Shown here: in pieces, positions 48,105 to 58,400 of the stretch
Numbering within the stretch: position 1 is the stretch's first letter
How the letters are laid out: each line of letters begins with the position of its first letter
Source: Streptococcus lutetiensis
Lineage (GTDB): Bacteria; Bacillota; Bacilli; Lactobacillales; Streptococcaceae
Direction: 5' to 3'
Assembly: GCF_900475675.1 (NCBI RefSeq)
Contig: NZ_LS483403.1
Location: 992,001-1,056,000 of the forward strand
DNA length: 64,000 bases
Position numbers and translations under genes: made by a program
Notes under the pieces: model-generated
What the model saw: only the letters and a program-made list of their open reading frames with translations
Database searches by the model: none
Told to the model about the DNA's origin: nothing

Positions 48105-48612
48105 CGTCAAGTCCTTCCAAAATATCCACATCTACACGATTGGCAGCAACATCGACATTTAAAACAACTGATGGAATGTATGGTAATAGCAAGTCGCGTT
48201 TACCTTTACGTTTAACCACCCAAACATCATTTGCGCCAGGTTGAAGAATTTCTTTGACTTGTCCGACTAAAATGTCATTTTCATAAACATCAAGCCCGAT
48301 AATTTCATGATAGTAAAATTCACCGTCTTCAAGCTCTGACAAGTTTTTTTCAGCCACTTTCAAAGTGCAACCTTTGTATTTTTCAATATCATTGATATGA
48401 TACATGCCTTTGAACTTAATAATATCAAAATTCTTTTGCTTACGGTGACTAGCAATCTCAACATCAATCAAGAAATTGTCTTTATCATCAAAAACAGCTA
48501 ATTTTGAACCTTTTTTAAAACGTTCTTCAACAAAATCAGTTACTGACAACACACGCATCTCACCTTGAAGACCTTGTGTATTGACGATTTTTCCAACATT
48601 ATAGTAATTCAT
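48094..48612 (-). CDS. rimM: Ribosome maturation factor RimM
   Basis: Assists 30S assembly through binding S19. The 172-residue protein has the N-terminal RimM beta-barrel ([20 protein letters not shown]) and a C-terminal PRC-barrel ([28 protein letters not shown]). The ATG at 48612, five bases after GGAG, gives the usual length. It overlaps trmD by 11 bases. Two tRNA genes lie just upstream, between it and khpA. Confidence 0.94.
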   Translation of the reverse strand: MNYYNVGKIVNTQGLQGEMRVLSVTDFVEERFKKGSKLAVFDDKDNFLIDVEIASHRKQKNFDIIKFKGMYHINDIEKYKGCTLKVAEKNLSELEDGEFYYHEIIGLDVYENDILVGQVKEILQPGANDVWVVKRKGKRDLLLPYIPSVVLNVDVAANRVDVDILEGLDDED

Positions 48613-48697
48613 TTCAACTCCACATAACTTAGTCTTTATCATTTTACCATAAAAATAGTAAAGAAAAAACCAGCTGCCACTCTGCAACTGGTCAAGA

Positions 48698-48769
48698 TAG
48701 TCCGTACGGGATTCGAACCCGTGTTACCGCCGTGAAAAGGCGGTGTCTTAACCCCTTGACCAACGGACC
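48698..48769 (-). tRNA. tRNA-Glu (anticodon UUC)
   Basis: The 72-nt minus-strand gene starts GGTCCGTTGG, has the anticodon loop CTTTTCA and the T arm GGGTTCGAATCCC, and ends with discriminator A. The acceptor stem pairs throughout with one G-U at the first position. No CCA is encoded. Confidence 0.95.
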
Positions 48770-48794
48770 ATATCAACAAAACCTTTGAGGTTTA

Positions 48795-48866
48795 CTGGGG
48801 TAGCTGGATTCGAACCAACGCATGAGGGAGTCAAAGTCCCTTGCCTTACCGCTTGGCTATACCCCA
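48795..48866 (-). tRNA. tRNA-Gln (anticodon UUG)
   Basis: The 72-nt minus-strand gene begins TGGGGTATAGCC, has anticodon loop ACTTTGACT, T arm TTGGTTCGAATCCAG and discriminator G. The U1-A72 pair is typical of glutamine tRNAs. It lies 25 bases upstream of tRNA-Glu, so both are probably processed from one transcript. No CCA is encoded. Confidence 0.95.
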
Positions 48867-49108
48867 TAAACAACATAATCTATTCTATCGCAATCAACTT
48901 TATTTGTCAACCCTTTTTTGAAGTTTTTTCAAAAAGTTTTTTAAACTGCGATAATCTGACTTGCACAACAGCTCTCAAAAGTTATCTCTCAAATCAAGAC
49001 AAGATGTATTCTATCATAATTGAGGCACTTTGGCAATACTTTTTTGAAACTTTTTTCAATTTTTTCAGGATACTTGACATTTGCAAAAAGAAAAAGAGTA
49101 GCATAACA
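48867..49108. other. 242-bp intergenic stretch between khpA and the tRNA pair
   Basis: No credible gene is seen. The stretch is AT-rich, with several T-runs (for example the TTTTTTGAAGTTTTTTC region near 48912) that may terminate the rpsP-khpA transcript. An open frame on the plus strand runs through both tRNA genes and is not coding. Confidence 0.6.
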
Positions 49109-49357
49109 CTACTCTTCTCCTTTTTCATCAATAACGAGTCTTACTTTTTTACCTTGAGTTGGTACCGAATAGACAATCGATCTTATCGCTGTAATGGTAC
49201 GACCTTTTTTACCGATAACACGACCGATGTCCTGTGCATCCAAATCCAGATGATATTCTAAAAACTCAGGTGTATCTTCAATTTTAATGGTAAGATTATC
49301 TGGTTGTGAAATCAAAGGTTTCACAATAGCGATAATAAGATTTTCAATGGTATCCAT
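49109..49357 (-). CDS. khpA: RNA-binding protein KhpA (KH domain)
   Basis: An 82-residue single KH-domain protein with [20 protein letters not shown], containing the GxxG RNA-binding loop. With KhpB it binds small RNAs and affects cell division and elongation in pneumococcus. It lies 17 bases after rpsP, the conserved arrangement. Confidence 0.93.
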   Translation of the reverse strand: MDTIENLIIAIVKPLISQPDNLTIKIEDTPEFLEYHLDLDAQDIGRVIGKKGRTITAIRSIVYSVPTQGKKVRLVIDEKGEE

Positions 49358-49374
49358 AGGCTTTTGTTACTCTA

Positions 49375-49647
49375 TTATTTTGAGAATTTTGAATCGTGGA
49401 ATTTTTTCATAACGCCTTGTTTAGAAAGGATGTTACGAACTGTATCTGAAGGTTGAGCACCTTTAGACAACCATTCAAGAACACGTTCTTCTTTAAGTGA
49501 TACTTGGTTTTCTTCGATAAGTGGGTTGTAAGTACCAACTGTTTCGATGAAACGACCGTCACGTGGAGCACGTGAATCAGCTACGTTGATACGGTAGAAA
49601 GGTTTTTTCTTAGAACCCATACGAGTTAAACGGATTTTTACTGCCAT
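49375..49647 (-). CDS. rpsP: 30S ribosomal protein S16
   Basis: The 90-residue product begins [20 protein letters not shown] and is of standard S16 length, with [20 protein letters not shown] lies upstream of the ATG. The promoter (TTGACA-16-TATAAT with TGA before the -10) is 70-90 bases upstream, overlapping a terminator hairpin. Confidence 0.97.
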   Translation of the reverse strand: MAVKIRLTRMGSKKKPFYRINVADSRAPRDGRFIETVGTYNPLIEENQVSLKEERVLEWLSKGAQPSDTVRNILSKQGVMKKFHDSKFSK

Positions 49648-49713
49648 TAGTATAAAGTCTCTTTTCTATTTTTTTGTTTAGGTTAATAGCTCTGCTACTA
49701 ACTCACTTAATTT

Positions 49714-49763
49714 ATTATATCATAAAAAGATAAGGTGTCAAGAAAAAAACTTGACACCTTTTA
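49714..49763 (-). promoter_or_regulatory. rpsP promoter nested in a terminator hairpin
   Basis: AGGTGTCAAG and CTTGACACCT form a 10-bp stem around A7. The 3' arm on the minus strand contains the TTGACA -35 (49736-49741), followed 16 bp on by TATAAT (49714-49719) with a TGA extension. The hairpin ends the transcript of the upstream pseudogene and also supplies the promoter for rpsP. Confidence 0.75.
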
Positions 49764-49824
49764 AAAATTTTTTCAAATTGTTAAACAATATAAGCATTGT
49801 AGATTATTTAGTTTACAATTCATA

Positions 49825-50596
49825 TTACTTATAACCAAGAACTTTTGCTGAAACTTCAGTAATTATTTCATCAGAAATATCGCTTACAGATAGTGAATAT
49901 GCTTTATTAAGTCTCGGATTGAAAATTCCGAGATTCTGAATATTGTTAAACTCCAGATAATTAGAATGCTTTCCCATTATATAATAAATCAATATTTGAA
50001 GTGTCTGGTCTTTATTTGGCTCTTTCTTTGATACTTTAAAATCCCAAAGAGTATCAGCAGTCAAATAGTCACCATCACCTATAGTAACAACATCAGTATA
50101 AGCTCCCTCAAAAGTAAAACCATCTTTAGTAATTGGTCCATAATTTTCAATAAATACAAGTGTTCTTAGGACCGTTGTACGTACATTCTCAATAGTCTCA
50201 TCAGTTAGAACAGGACTTTTTTCTTTTTGCATACTCCTATAAAATGATGACATTTGTGCACGATAATATACATCAAATTCAACAAGTTTATGGGCACAAC
50301 ATATTGATTCATCATCTAAACCTTTAACGTGCTTTAAAAACGCCTTTGCCAATTCATACTCAGAAATATTTTTAGCTCCTTGCAAAGAAACTTTAGATGC
50401 ATCCTCTTAACGGTGCTCCATTCATAAATTGAGTAAGATAATCAACCAACAATCAAACAAGAATAGGATGTATGTTCTCTTAATCATTTAACACTGTCTC
50501 ATCATCAAATTGTTGGACATGAAATGCTGTCTTGGGTCGGATATATCCTCCCTAAGGTTGTTTCACTTGTTTTATACGTTGTGTTACTGAAACCAT
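49825..50596 (-). pseudogene. PD-(D/E)XK nuclease-like protein, three stops and a frameshift
   Basis: From ATG 50596 (GGAG upstream) the frame reads MVSVTQRIKQVKQP, TAG (50552-50554), GGYIRPKTAFHVQQFDDETV, TAA (50480-50482), ENIHPILV, TGA (50453-50455), LLVDYLTQFMNGAPL; a one-base insertion near 50408 then shifts into the 186-residue open frame ending at 49825. That part has YLTADTLWDFKVSKKE and QILIYY, resembling the D...DxK and QxxxY motifs of RecB-like nucleases. Original length would be about 257 residues. The parent function is not known; nuclease fold is inferred from motifs. Confidence 0.8.
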
Positions 50597-50649
50597 TTTT
50601 CTCCTCAATATAGTAATATAAAATTATTCAGATAGTAATATATTACCAA

Positions 50650-51399
50650 CTAAATCTCAATCACTCCATAATGGAATTTTTGATTTTTTCTTATAAGATG
50701 TTCAAAGCCATATTTTTCAAAGACATCATCTCTAAAATGAGCTTTAATGATAATCTTCTTTCTAGCCACACGCTTAGTTTCTTGCAAAAGCTCTTCTGAA
50801 AAAGCTGTGACATTAGCATACTGACGTAAGCCATCCAGATTCTTCGATTCCTCAATTCTCTCAGAAAACATCGGATCACAATAAACAATATCAAAAGAAT
50901 CATTCGGTAGTTTTTTCAAGTACGCCAGACTCTCAGCACAAATAGTCTTGATTGAACGCATTGCTTGGTTTAGTGACTCAGAGTTACTTTGATAGTTTTT
51001 TAAACCTTCTGAAACAATAAAATGGATTAAAGAATTGCTTTCTATTGCAGTCACATCATGTCCAGCATGGGACATAACAATACTATCACTTGCTAATCCC
51101 ATTGTCGTGTCAAGAACCTTCAAAGAGTCCGTACCAAGTAAATCAACCAATGCATCGTGTGAACTTTTTATTCGTAGCATAGCCGTATCTGGATGAAAAG
51201 AAAGCTCACTACCATCTTGATTTAATAAGCGCAGCTTATTTTCATAAACCAAAAGGACACCCTCGCGACCCTGCAACAGCTTTTTTGCTGATTGTTTATT
51301 TCGCTCAATCACTGGAAGATTAAGCTTTTCACCGATTGTTTTTGCTTCAGCAAGCAATTTAGCATTTTCTCTCAAACTAGTTGTAATTACAATTGACAT
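50650..51399 (-). CDS. Class I SAM-dependent methyltransferase, RsmJ-like
   Basis: A 249-residue Rossmann-fold methyltransferase with motif I LDTTMGLASDSIVMSHAGHD, acidic TAIE and motif IV DIVYCDPMFSER, closest by inspection to the RsmJ group (16S rRNA G1516 methylation in E. coli). Target in streptococci is unproven. The ATG at 51399 has no ribosome-binding site; a TATAAT ends seven bases upstream, so the mRNA may be leaderless, or translation may be coupled to the gene 19 bases upstream. Confidence 0.82.
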   Translation of the reverse strand: MSIVITTSLRENAKLLAEAKTIGEKLNLPVIERNKQSAKKLLQGREGVLLVYENKLRLLNQDGSELSFHPDTAMLRIKSSHDALVDLLGTDSLKVLDTTMGLASDSIVMSHAGHDVTAIESNSLIHFIVSEGLKNYQSNSESLNQAMRSIKTICAESLAYLKKLPNDSFDIVYCDPMFSERIEESKNLDGLRQYANVTAFSEELLQETKRVARKKIIIKAHFRDDVFEKYGFEHLIRKNQKFHYGVIEI

Positions 51400-51417
51400 A
51401 ACCACATTATACCAAAA

Positions 51418-52008
51418 TCACAAAAAACTTTTGATGAATCGTCCACCATATATCCAAAAATAACTAAAAGCAACAATCGAAATCGGCTTGCAAATTAAGA
51501 TAATGTATAAGAATCGTTTAAAGGACATTCTTGATAAGCCGGTTACCATAACCAAAATATCTGCTGGTGATATAGGAGAAGCCATATTCAAAGCAAATAC
51601 AGTTTCATATGTTGATGATGCCAATTTTTGCTCATAATGCTTAAATGATTTCTCATCTACAAATAATAAAATAAACGGTTTACCATATCGCCTCGTAAGC
51701 AAAAATAGAATGATGCTACCAATCACAATTCCAACATAATTCAGAATAAATCCCAGAATTGGTCCAAATGCCATAAAACCAACAACCGTTGTCACACCAC
51801 CTGGAATAATCGGGATAACAACTTGAATAATTTGTAATAGTAGAAATCCAATGCTACCTAGAATCAAATGGCCTTTAAGCGCTCTTGTTAAAGCATCAGG
51901 GTTATTTAAAATATCCATGTTCTTAAATAGATAGACTAAAAATAAAACAGTCAAAGCAATTGAAAAAATTCCCAAAAATTTAACCAACTTCTTCAAAGTA
52001 TCATACAT
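51418..52008 (-). CDS. TVP38/TMEM64 (VTT domain) membrane protein
   Basis: A 196-residue protein with about five or six membrane segments and the VTT-domain region GGVTTVVGFMAFGPILGFIL, then YVGIVIGSIILFLL with a following RRYGKPF. Relatives of the DedA/VTT superfamily have been linked to lipid flipping. The start is one of two adjacent ATGs after AAAGGGTGAT. It lies immediately upstream of the RsmJ-like gene. Confidence 0.83.
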   Translation of the reverse strand: MYDTLKKLVKFLGIFSIALTVLFLVYLFKNMDILNNPDALTRALKGHLILGSIGFLLLQIIQVVIPIIPGGVTTVVGFMAFGPILGFILNYVGIVIGSIILFLLTRRYGKPFILLFVDEKSFKHYEQKLASSTYETVFALNMASPISPADILVMVTGLSRMSFKRFLYIILICKPISIVAFSYFWIYGGRFIKSFL

Positions 52009-52093
52009 CATATCACCCTTTATCACGTCTATTACTTAAATTTATTATACAAGGGTTATTCTTTTTTAACAAGAAATTATGTAACTCCTTTCA

Positions 52094-53323
52094 TTATTCA
52101 TAACGAAGGGCTTCAATTGGATTTAGTTTACTTGCTTTGTTAGCCGGTAATAGCCCAAATACAATACCGATAAAGGCTGAAAAGATAAGGCTACCTAGTG
52201 CAATATTTAGAGAAATAGATGGTTTAACATTTGGAATAGCATTTCCAAGCAAGGCTGTCACTCCAGACGCTAAGGCAAGCCCAATCAATCCACCTAAAAT
52301 TGTTAAGACCATTGATTCAATCAAAAATTGAGTCAAAATTTTCTGGCGCGTAGCACCGAGAGCTTTACGTAAACCAATCTCACGTGTTCTCTCAGTTACA
52401 GATACTAACATGATATTCATGACACCAATACCACCAACAAGCAATGAAATACCTGCAATAGCACCGATAACCGTTGTCATCATGCCATAAGCTGATTTCA
52501 CCTGAGAAAGTACTTGCGTCATGTCATAAATTGTAAATCGACCAGTTCTAACACCAGAAATCTGTGTCATCAAACGAGCAGCTTCTTTTCCGACTTTAGA
52601 CGATTCTTTAACATCGCTGACATGAACAAATGCTCCCTGAACCTCGTCAATGTTGAACTCTGCAGCTAACTGAGTATTTGTCATAACAGCATTTCCGCCT
52701 GATTGCATGCCATACTGTGCCGAACCAGCATCTGGATCTTTATAAACGCCAACAACTAGATAGGTTTTTGAACCGATAGAAACTTGCTGATTAAGCGCAG
52801 CATCATTGCTGCCGAAAAGTTTAACAGCTAATTTTGTATCCAACATAACAATACGAGAAAAACGGTCATAATCTCCCTTTTCAAAACTTCGTCCTGCTAG
52901 TACTTTGAATTTTTTAACCGCAAAATAAGTCTTGTTTACCCCTGTTATATTAACATTTTTAGATTTTTTCTGATTTTCCTCAACTGTTGATGTTGTCCCA
53001 TTTGTTAAATAGTAATTCGTAACACCCGGAAGCTCGCTTGTGATTTTTTGCAACCACTCTTCCTTAATTTGTGGTCCTTTGTCAGACGCTGTAGGGTCTT
53101 CATCATCAAAAATATCAATATCATCTGACTTCTTAGTTGTGTAATAAATTTGAATATTTTGATTGTCAGAAGCAAACATATTAGTGACTTGATTTGTCAT
53201 TCCTTCACCCAATGCCATAATGACAACCACTGAAGCCACACCGATAATGATTCCTAAAGTTGTTAAAAACGAACGCATCTTGTGCCCCATGATTGAACTT
53301 AGGGCGAATTTCCAATTTTCCAT
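52094..53323 (-). CDS. MacB-like ABC transporter permease
   Basis: A 409-residue FtsX/MacB permease: one N-terminal membrane segment (SFLTTLGIIIGVASVVVIMA), a large extracellular domain of about 230 residues (MacB_PCD) and three C-terminal segments, with the coupling motif TREIGLRKALGATRQKIL. The second of two adjacent ATGs is preferred (GGAGG at six bases). With the ATPase and the adaptor it forms a three-gene export operon like streptococcal MacAB-like peptide or toxin exporters. Confidence 0.9.
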   Translation of the reverse strand: MENWKFALSSIMGHKMRSFLTTLGIIIGVASVVVIMALGEGMTNQVTNMFASDNQNIQIYYTTKKSDDIDIFDDEDPTASDKGPQIKEEWLQKITSELPGVTNYYLTNGTTSTVEENQKKSKNVNITGVNKTYFAVKKFKVLAGRSFEKGDYDRFSRIVMLDTKLAVKLFGSNDAALNQQVSIGSKTYLVVGVYKDPDAGSAQYGMQSGGNAVMTNTQLAAEFNIDEVQGAFVHVSDVKESSKVGKEAARLMTQISGVRTGRFTIYDMTQVLSQVKSAYGMMTTVIGAIAGISLLVGGIGVMNIMLVSVTERTREIGLRKALGATRQKILTQFLIESMVLTILGGLIGLALASGVTALLGNAIPNVKPSISLNIALGSLIFSAFIGIVFGLLPANKASKLNPIEALRYE

Positions 53324-53335
53324 CATAATCCTCCC

Positions 53336-54046
53336 TTAATCAATTCGAACACTTTCTGTGATATCTCTTGTAATATCACCATCACGAATAATAATTTTTC
53401 GTGTTGCAAAATCAGCCACCTCAGGCTCGTGCGTTACCATAACAATCGTTTTTCCTTCACGATTTAACTCCGTCAATAAGTCCATGATTTGAATACTTGT
53501 CTTAGTATCAAGGGCACCTGTTGGCTCATCAGCAAGAATAATTGAAGGATTATTGACCAAAGCACGCGCAATAGCGACACGTTGCTTTTGTCCACCAGAC
53601 AACTCAGACGGCAAATGCTTCATTCGTTCGCTCAACTCAACTTTTTCTAAAAATTGTTTTGCTAATTGACGACGCTTTGAAGCACCGACACCAGCGTAAA
53701 TGAGTGGAAGTTCAACATTTTGTAAAGCTGATAGTTTAGAAAGAAGGAAGAATTGTTGGAAGACAAATCCAATTTCTTCGTTTCTAACTCTGGCTAGTTC
53801 TTTTTCTTTGAGTTCTTCGATCTGTTTGCCATTCAAGCTATAATCACCAGATGTTGGTCTATCCAAGAGACCGATAATGTTCATCAAGGTTGATTTACCT
53901 GAACCAGATGGTCCCATAATGGCAAGAAATTCACCTTCATAAACTGTCAAATCAATTCCTTTTAAAACATTGAGTTCTTGATCGCCATTCTGGTAAGATT
54001 TTATAATATTATTTAATTGAATTAGTGGTTTTTTCTCATCTGTCAC
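53336..54046 (-). CDS. MacB-like ABC transporter ATPase
   Basis: A 236-residue LolD/MacB-family ATPase with Walker [21 protein letters not shown], signature [16 protein letters not shown], Walker [13 protein letters not shown] and switch [15 protein letters not shown] at 54055 lies inside the ribosome-binding site, so the GTG at 54046, eight bases after AGAGG, is the likelier start. It is nine bases upstream of the permease gene. Confidence 0.9.
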   Translation of the reverse strand: MTDEKKPLIQLNNIIKSYQNGDQELNVLKGIDLTVYEGEFLAIMGPSGSGKSTLMNIIGLLDRPTSGDYSLNGKQIEELKEKELARVRNEEIGFVFQQFFLLSKLSALQNVELPLIYAGVGASKRRQLAKQFLEKVELSERMKHLPSELSGGQKQRVAIARALVNNPSIILADEPTGALDTKTSIQIMDLLTELNREGKTIVMVTHEPEVADFATRKIIIRDGDITRDITESVRID

Positions 54047-54058
54047 TACTGTCACCTC

Positions 54059-55270
54059 TTATTCTTCTTTAGCAGTGGCATCTTCTTTAGTTACATGTTC
54101 AACTTTTTTACCATTTTTTAGAGCTTTATCAGGATTTGAAATAACAGATTGACCTACTTCTACTCCACTTAAAATTTCTTGTTGTGAAGCATCAGCATTT
54201 CCAAGAGCTACTTCTACTTTGCTTACTTTTTTAGAATCTTTGTCATAAATCCAGACAAACTTTTTATCTCCCTCAGTAGAGACAGCGTCAACTGGGACAA
54301 GTTTATTTTTGTTTTCATTAACAACTTCTACTGAAACTGTAAATCCTTGTTGGAGGTTAGTGGTGTCACCTGTCAAATCAATTTTGTAATCATATGAAGC
54401 TGAACTATTTGATGAATTGCTTGATTCAGAAGTTGCTGCATCAGCAGTTTGATTTGGGTAATTTGAAATGTATGAAATTGTACCAGTCCATTCTTGATCA
54501 GGATAAACTTTTGACTTAATCTTAACGTTTTGACCAGTCTTAATGTTTGCCAAATCGTATTCTGTCAATGTTCCTTTTACCTGAAGTTGACCTTCTGTTG
54601 CCACGTGAACAAGCGTTTGACTATTTTTAGATGATGGGTCAATATCATTATTAACTTCAACAACTGTACCAGAAACATCACTTGTAATAATTGTTTCATT
54701 TAGTACTTGTTGAGCTTTATTTACCTCAGCTTGAGCATCCGCATAGGAATCATTCAAATCTTGTAATTGCTGATTGTACTCAGCAGTTTGTTGAGCTGTT
54801 GGCTGAGAAGTAACTGTTGTTTCCTCACCAGTTTCTTCATCAGTACTAGTTGATGTTGTTGGCAGATTACCGTATTTTTTCAAATAGTCAATTTGGCGTC
54901 CAACTTTATTAAGTCCACGAACAGCTGTATCGTAAGCTGCTTGTGCCGCAGTTGAGTCATATTGAACAAGTTGTTGACCTGTTGTGATTTGGTCTCCGAC
55001 GGCTACAGTTGGTCTAGCTGAAGTACCTTTGCTACTATCAAAATACACATATTGCTCCTGAGAAGCTTTCACTTTCCCAGTTAGTAAAGTAGATGATGAA
55101 ATTGTACCTTCTGTTACATTGACAGTGTTGTAAGATACTTCACTTTTTACTGATGATTTGGACTGTTGCCACATCATCAAACCCCCACCAGCAACCACAA
55201 AAATTGCTACTGCTGCTCCAATTGTAATCTTAGTCTTTTTTGACATACTTGACTTGCTTCTTCTAGACAT
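54059..55270 (-). CDS. Membrane-fusion (HlyD/MacA-like) adaptor
   Basis: A 403-residue adaptor with an N-terminal membrane segment (ITIGAAVAIFVVAGGGLMMW), a biotinyl-lipoyl half (PTVAVGDQITTGQQLVQYDS), a coiled-coil hairpin (about residues 105-200), a second lipoyl half and beta-barrel domains. It passes substrates from the MacB-like permease across the thick wall region. It has an acidic C-terminal tail. It is the first gene of the three-gene operon. Confidence 0.9.
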   Translation of the reverse strand: MSRRSKSSMSKKTKITIGAAVAIFVVAGGGLMMWQQSKSSVKSEVSYNTVNVTEGTISSSTLLTGKVKASQEQYVYFDSSKGTSARPTVAVGDQITTGQQLVQYDSTAAQAAYDTAVRGLNKVGRQIDYLKKYGNLPTTSTSTDEETGEETTVTSQPTAQQTAEYNQQLQDLNDSYADAQAEVNKAQQVLNETIITSDVSGTVVEVNNDIDPSSKNSQTLVHVATEGQLQVKGTLTEYDLANIKTGQNVKIKSKVYPDQEWTGTISYISNYPNQTADAATSESSNSSNSSASYDYKIDLTGDTTNLQQGFTVSVEVVNENKNKLVPVDAVSTEGDKKFVWIYDKDSKKVSKVEVALGNADASQQEILSGVEVGQSVISNPDKALKNGKKVEHVTKEDATAKEE

Positions 55271-55293
55271 TTTCTTCCTCGTTTTCTTTGTTG

Positions 55294-55348
55294 TATAATT
55301 GTATCACTAAGATAGAACAATTATACATTTTTGGTATTTTACTGTCAA
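55294..55348 (-). promoter_or_regulatory. Promoter and palindromic operator of the MacAB-like operon
   Basis: TTGACA (55343-55348) and TATAAT (55320-55325) are 17 bp apart. TATAATTGT, which includes the -10, recurs as its exact complement ACAATTATA after 14 bases, so a 9-bp inverted repeat (55294-55302 and 55317-55325) spans the -10 and start site. It could be a repressor site or an RNA hairpin at the 5' end. Confidence 0.72.
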
Positions 55349-55426
55349 GAATAAACCGAAGTTCATCTTTATAACCATTATAGTTGAATTCGTTAGCAAA
55401 AATTCTTACAAGTTTGTAAGTGAAAA

Positions 55427-55456
55427 CAAAAAAAAGCTGAGACATTAGTCTCAGCC
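55427..55456 (-). terminator. Terminator of the pyrimidine operon
   Basis: GCTGAGAC and GTCTCAGC pair around TAAT, followed by T9 on the minus strand, 12 bases after the carB stop. Confidence 0.9.
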
Positions 55457-55467
55457 TTTGATTTATA

Positions 55468-58400
55468 TTAGATGGCTTGTGTTGTAAATCCTCGGCTTTC
55501 AAGGACACGAATCATAGCATCTACTGTATCAAGCGCGGTAAAGAGAGGAACACCGTGTTCAATAGCAGAGCTACGAATAATCGCGCCATCTTCGTCAAGT
55601 GTACGTTTTGTACCGACAGTATTTACAATAGCTTGTACTTTACCTGTACGAACAAGTGCAGGAATGTCATTGTCATCATCCTGACCAATCTTATCAATGA
55701 TTGTTGAATCAAGACCATGTTCAGCAAAGAACTTAGCTGTTCCGTGTGTTGCAAAAATACTGTAGCCAATATTAGCAAATCGTTTTGCCAAGCCAAGAGC
55801 TTCTTCTTTTGTATCATCAGATACTGTGAAGACAACATTACCAAATGATGGCAAGTGAAGATATGAAGCTTCAAAAGCTTTGTAAAGTGCTTTTTCAAGA
55901 GTCAAATCAGAACCCATAACTTCACCAGTTGATTTCATTTCAGGACCTAGAAGGCTGTCAACCTTAGCAAGTTTTGTGAATGAGAAGACTGGCGCTTTGA
56001 CATGCACGTAATCAGATTCTGGGTAAAGTCCATCTTCGTAACCAAGATCAGCAAGGCTTTGTCCAAGAATCAGTTTAGTTGCGACTTGTGCCATTGGAAT
56101 GTTAGTCACTTTTGATAAGAATGGAACCGTACGACTAGCACGAGGGTTAACTTCGATAACATAAACTGTTTCATCTTTGATGACAAATTGAATATTCATC
56201 ATACCGTAGCAGTTCAAACCAATTGCCAAACGTTTTGTGTAGTCAGCAATTGTTTCTTGTACTTTCTTAGAAAGTGTCTGTGGTGGGTAAACTGCCATTG
56301 AGTCACCTGAGTGAACACCAGCACGTTCGATATGCTCCATAATACCTGGAATAAGCACATCTTTACCGTCTGAAATGGCATCCACTTCACACTCACGACC
56401 AACGATATATGAGTCGACAAGAACCGGATGGTCTGGACTTGCTTTAACAGCTGTGCGCATGTAAGAACGAAGGTCATCCTCGTTTTCTACAATTTCCATG
56501 GCACGTCCACCGAGAACGTAAGATGGACGAACCAAAACTGGGAAACCAATCTTGTGAGCAGCTTCAACTGCTTCTTCTTCGTTAGTAGCTGTTTGTCCAG
56601 GTGGTTGAGGAATATCCAATTCTTTCAAAGCTTGTTCAAAGAGGTTACGGTCTTCAGCACGGTCAAGATCAGCAACCTGAGTACCAAGAATTTTGACACC
56701 AGCTTTAGAAAGTGGCTCAGCCAAGTTGATAGCTGTTTGTCCACCGAATTGAACAATAACACCTTTTGGTTGTTCAAGTTCGATAACATTCATAACATCT
56801 TCAAATGTTAGTGGTTCAAAGTAAAGCTTATCAGAGATTGAGAAGTCAGTTGATACTGTTTCTGGATTTGAGTTCATGATAATAGCTTCATATCCTGCAG
56901 CTTGAATTGCTTTAACAGAGTGAACTGTTGCGTAGTCAAATTCGACACCTTGACCAATTCGGATTGGTCCAGAACCAAGTACGATAATTGATTCTTTATC
57001 TGATTTGATTGATTCATTTTCCCATTCATATGTTGAATAGAAGTATGGTGTTGCTGATTCGAACTCAGCAGCGCATGTATCAACCATTTTATAAACTGGA
57101 ATAATTTTATTTTCTGTACGAATGGTATGAACTTCTTCTGCTGTCATGTTCCAGAGTTCTGCAATCTTAAGGTCTGCAAATCCATTACGTTTTGCTTCTT
57201 TAAGAACGTCAACATCTCCGACATGACTCGCCAATTCTTGTTCAAGTTCAAAGATGTGGAGCAATTTATCAAGGAAGAAGAGATCAATTTTTGTTAGTTT
57301 TGATAATTCTTCAATAGTGTAGCCACGGCGAATTGCTTCAGAAAGGTAGAAGAGACGATTGTCTTGAGCACGAACAATCTTATTAACTAATTCATCATCA
57401 GTAACATTTGTGAGCTCTGGCATTTCATTATGATGAACACCAATTTCAAGCGAGCGACAAGCTTTAAGAAGTGATTCCTCAATATTACGACCAATAGCCA
57501 TAACTTCACCTGTTGCTTTCATTTGTGTTCCTAGACGACGTTCACCATTTTCAAACTTATCAAATGGGAAACGAGGAATCTTAGCAACCACATAGTCAAG
57601 AGCTGGTTCAAACATAGCGTATGTCGTACCTGTAACTGGGTTTACCATTTCATCAAGCGTTAAACCAACAGCAATCTTAGCAGCTAATTTTGCGATTGGG
57701 TAACCAGTAGCTTTTGAAGCAAGAGCTGATGAACGTGACACACGTGGATTTACTTCGATAACATAGTATTTAAAGCTATTTGGATCAAGGGCAAGTTGAA
57801 CGTTACATCCACCTTCAATTTTAAGAGCGCGGATAATACTCAAACTTGCATCACGCAACATTTGATTTTCAATATCTGAAAGAGTTTGCGTTGGCGCAAA
57901 AACAATTGAGTCACCTGTGTGAATACCAACAGGGTCAAAGTTTTCCATGTTACAAACAACCAAAGCGTTGTCTGCAGCATCACGCATCACTTCGTATTCA
58001 ATTTCTTTAAAACCTGCAATTGAACGTTCAATCAAACATTGTGTAACTGGTGACAATTTCAAACCGTTTTCAGCGATTTCACGGAGTTCATCTTCATTGT
58101 CACACATACCACCACCAGTACCACCAAGAGTAAAGGCTGGACGAACAATAACTGGATAACCAATTGAGTCAGCAAAAGCAACTGCTTCATCAACAGTATT
58201 TACAATTTCAGATTCAGGAATAGGTTGGTTCAAATCTTCCATCAATTGTTTAAATTGATCGCGGTCTTCAGCTTGGTCGATAGCTGATAATTTTGTACCT
58301 AGCAATTCAATTCCAAGTTCGTCAAGAATTCCTGCTTTTGACAATTCCATTGCCATGTTAAGGCCAGTTTGTCCACCTAATGTTGGAAGAAGTGCATCTG

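Noticed and set aside
48785..49261. 158-codon open frame on the plus strand
   Set aside because: It runs through the antisense of two tRNA genes and khpA and has no family resemblance.
50386..50650. Insertion-sequence remnant upstream of the open 186-codon frame
   Set aside because: The stretch reads as the damaged N-terminal part of the same gene; no transposase fragment or terminal repeat is seen.
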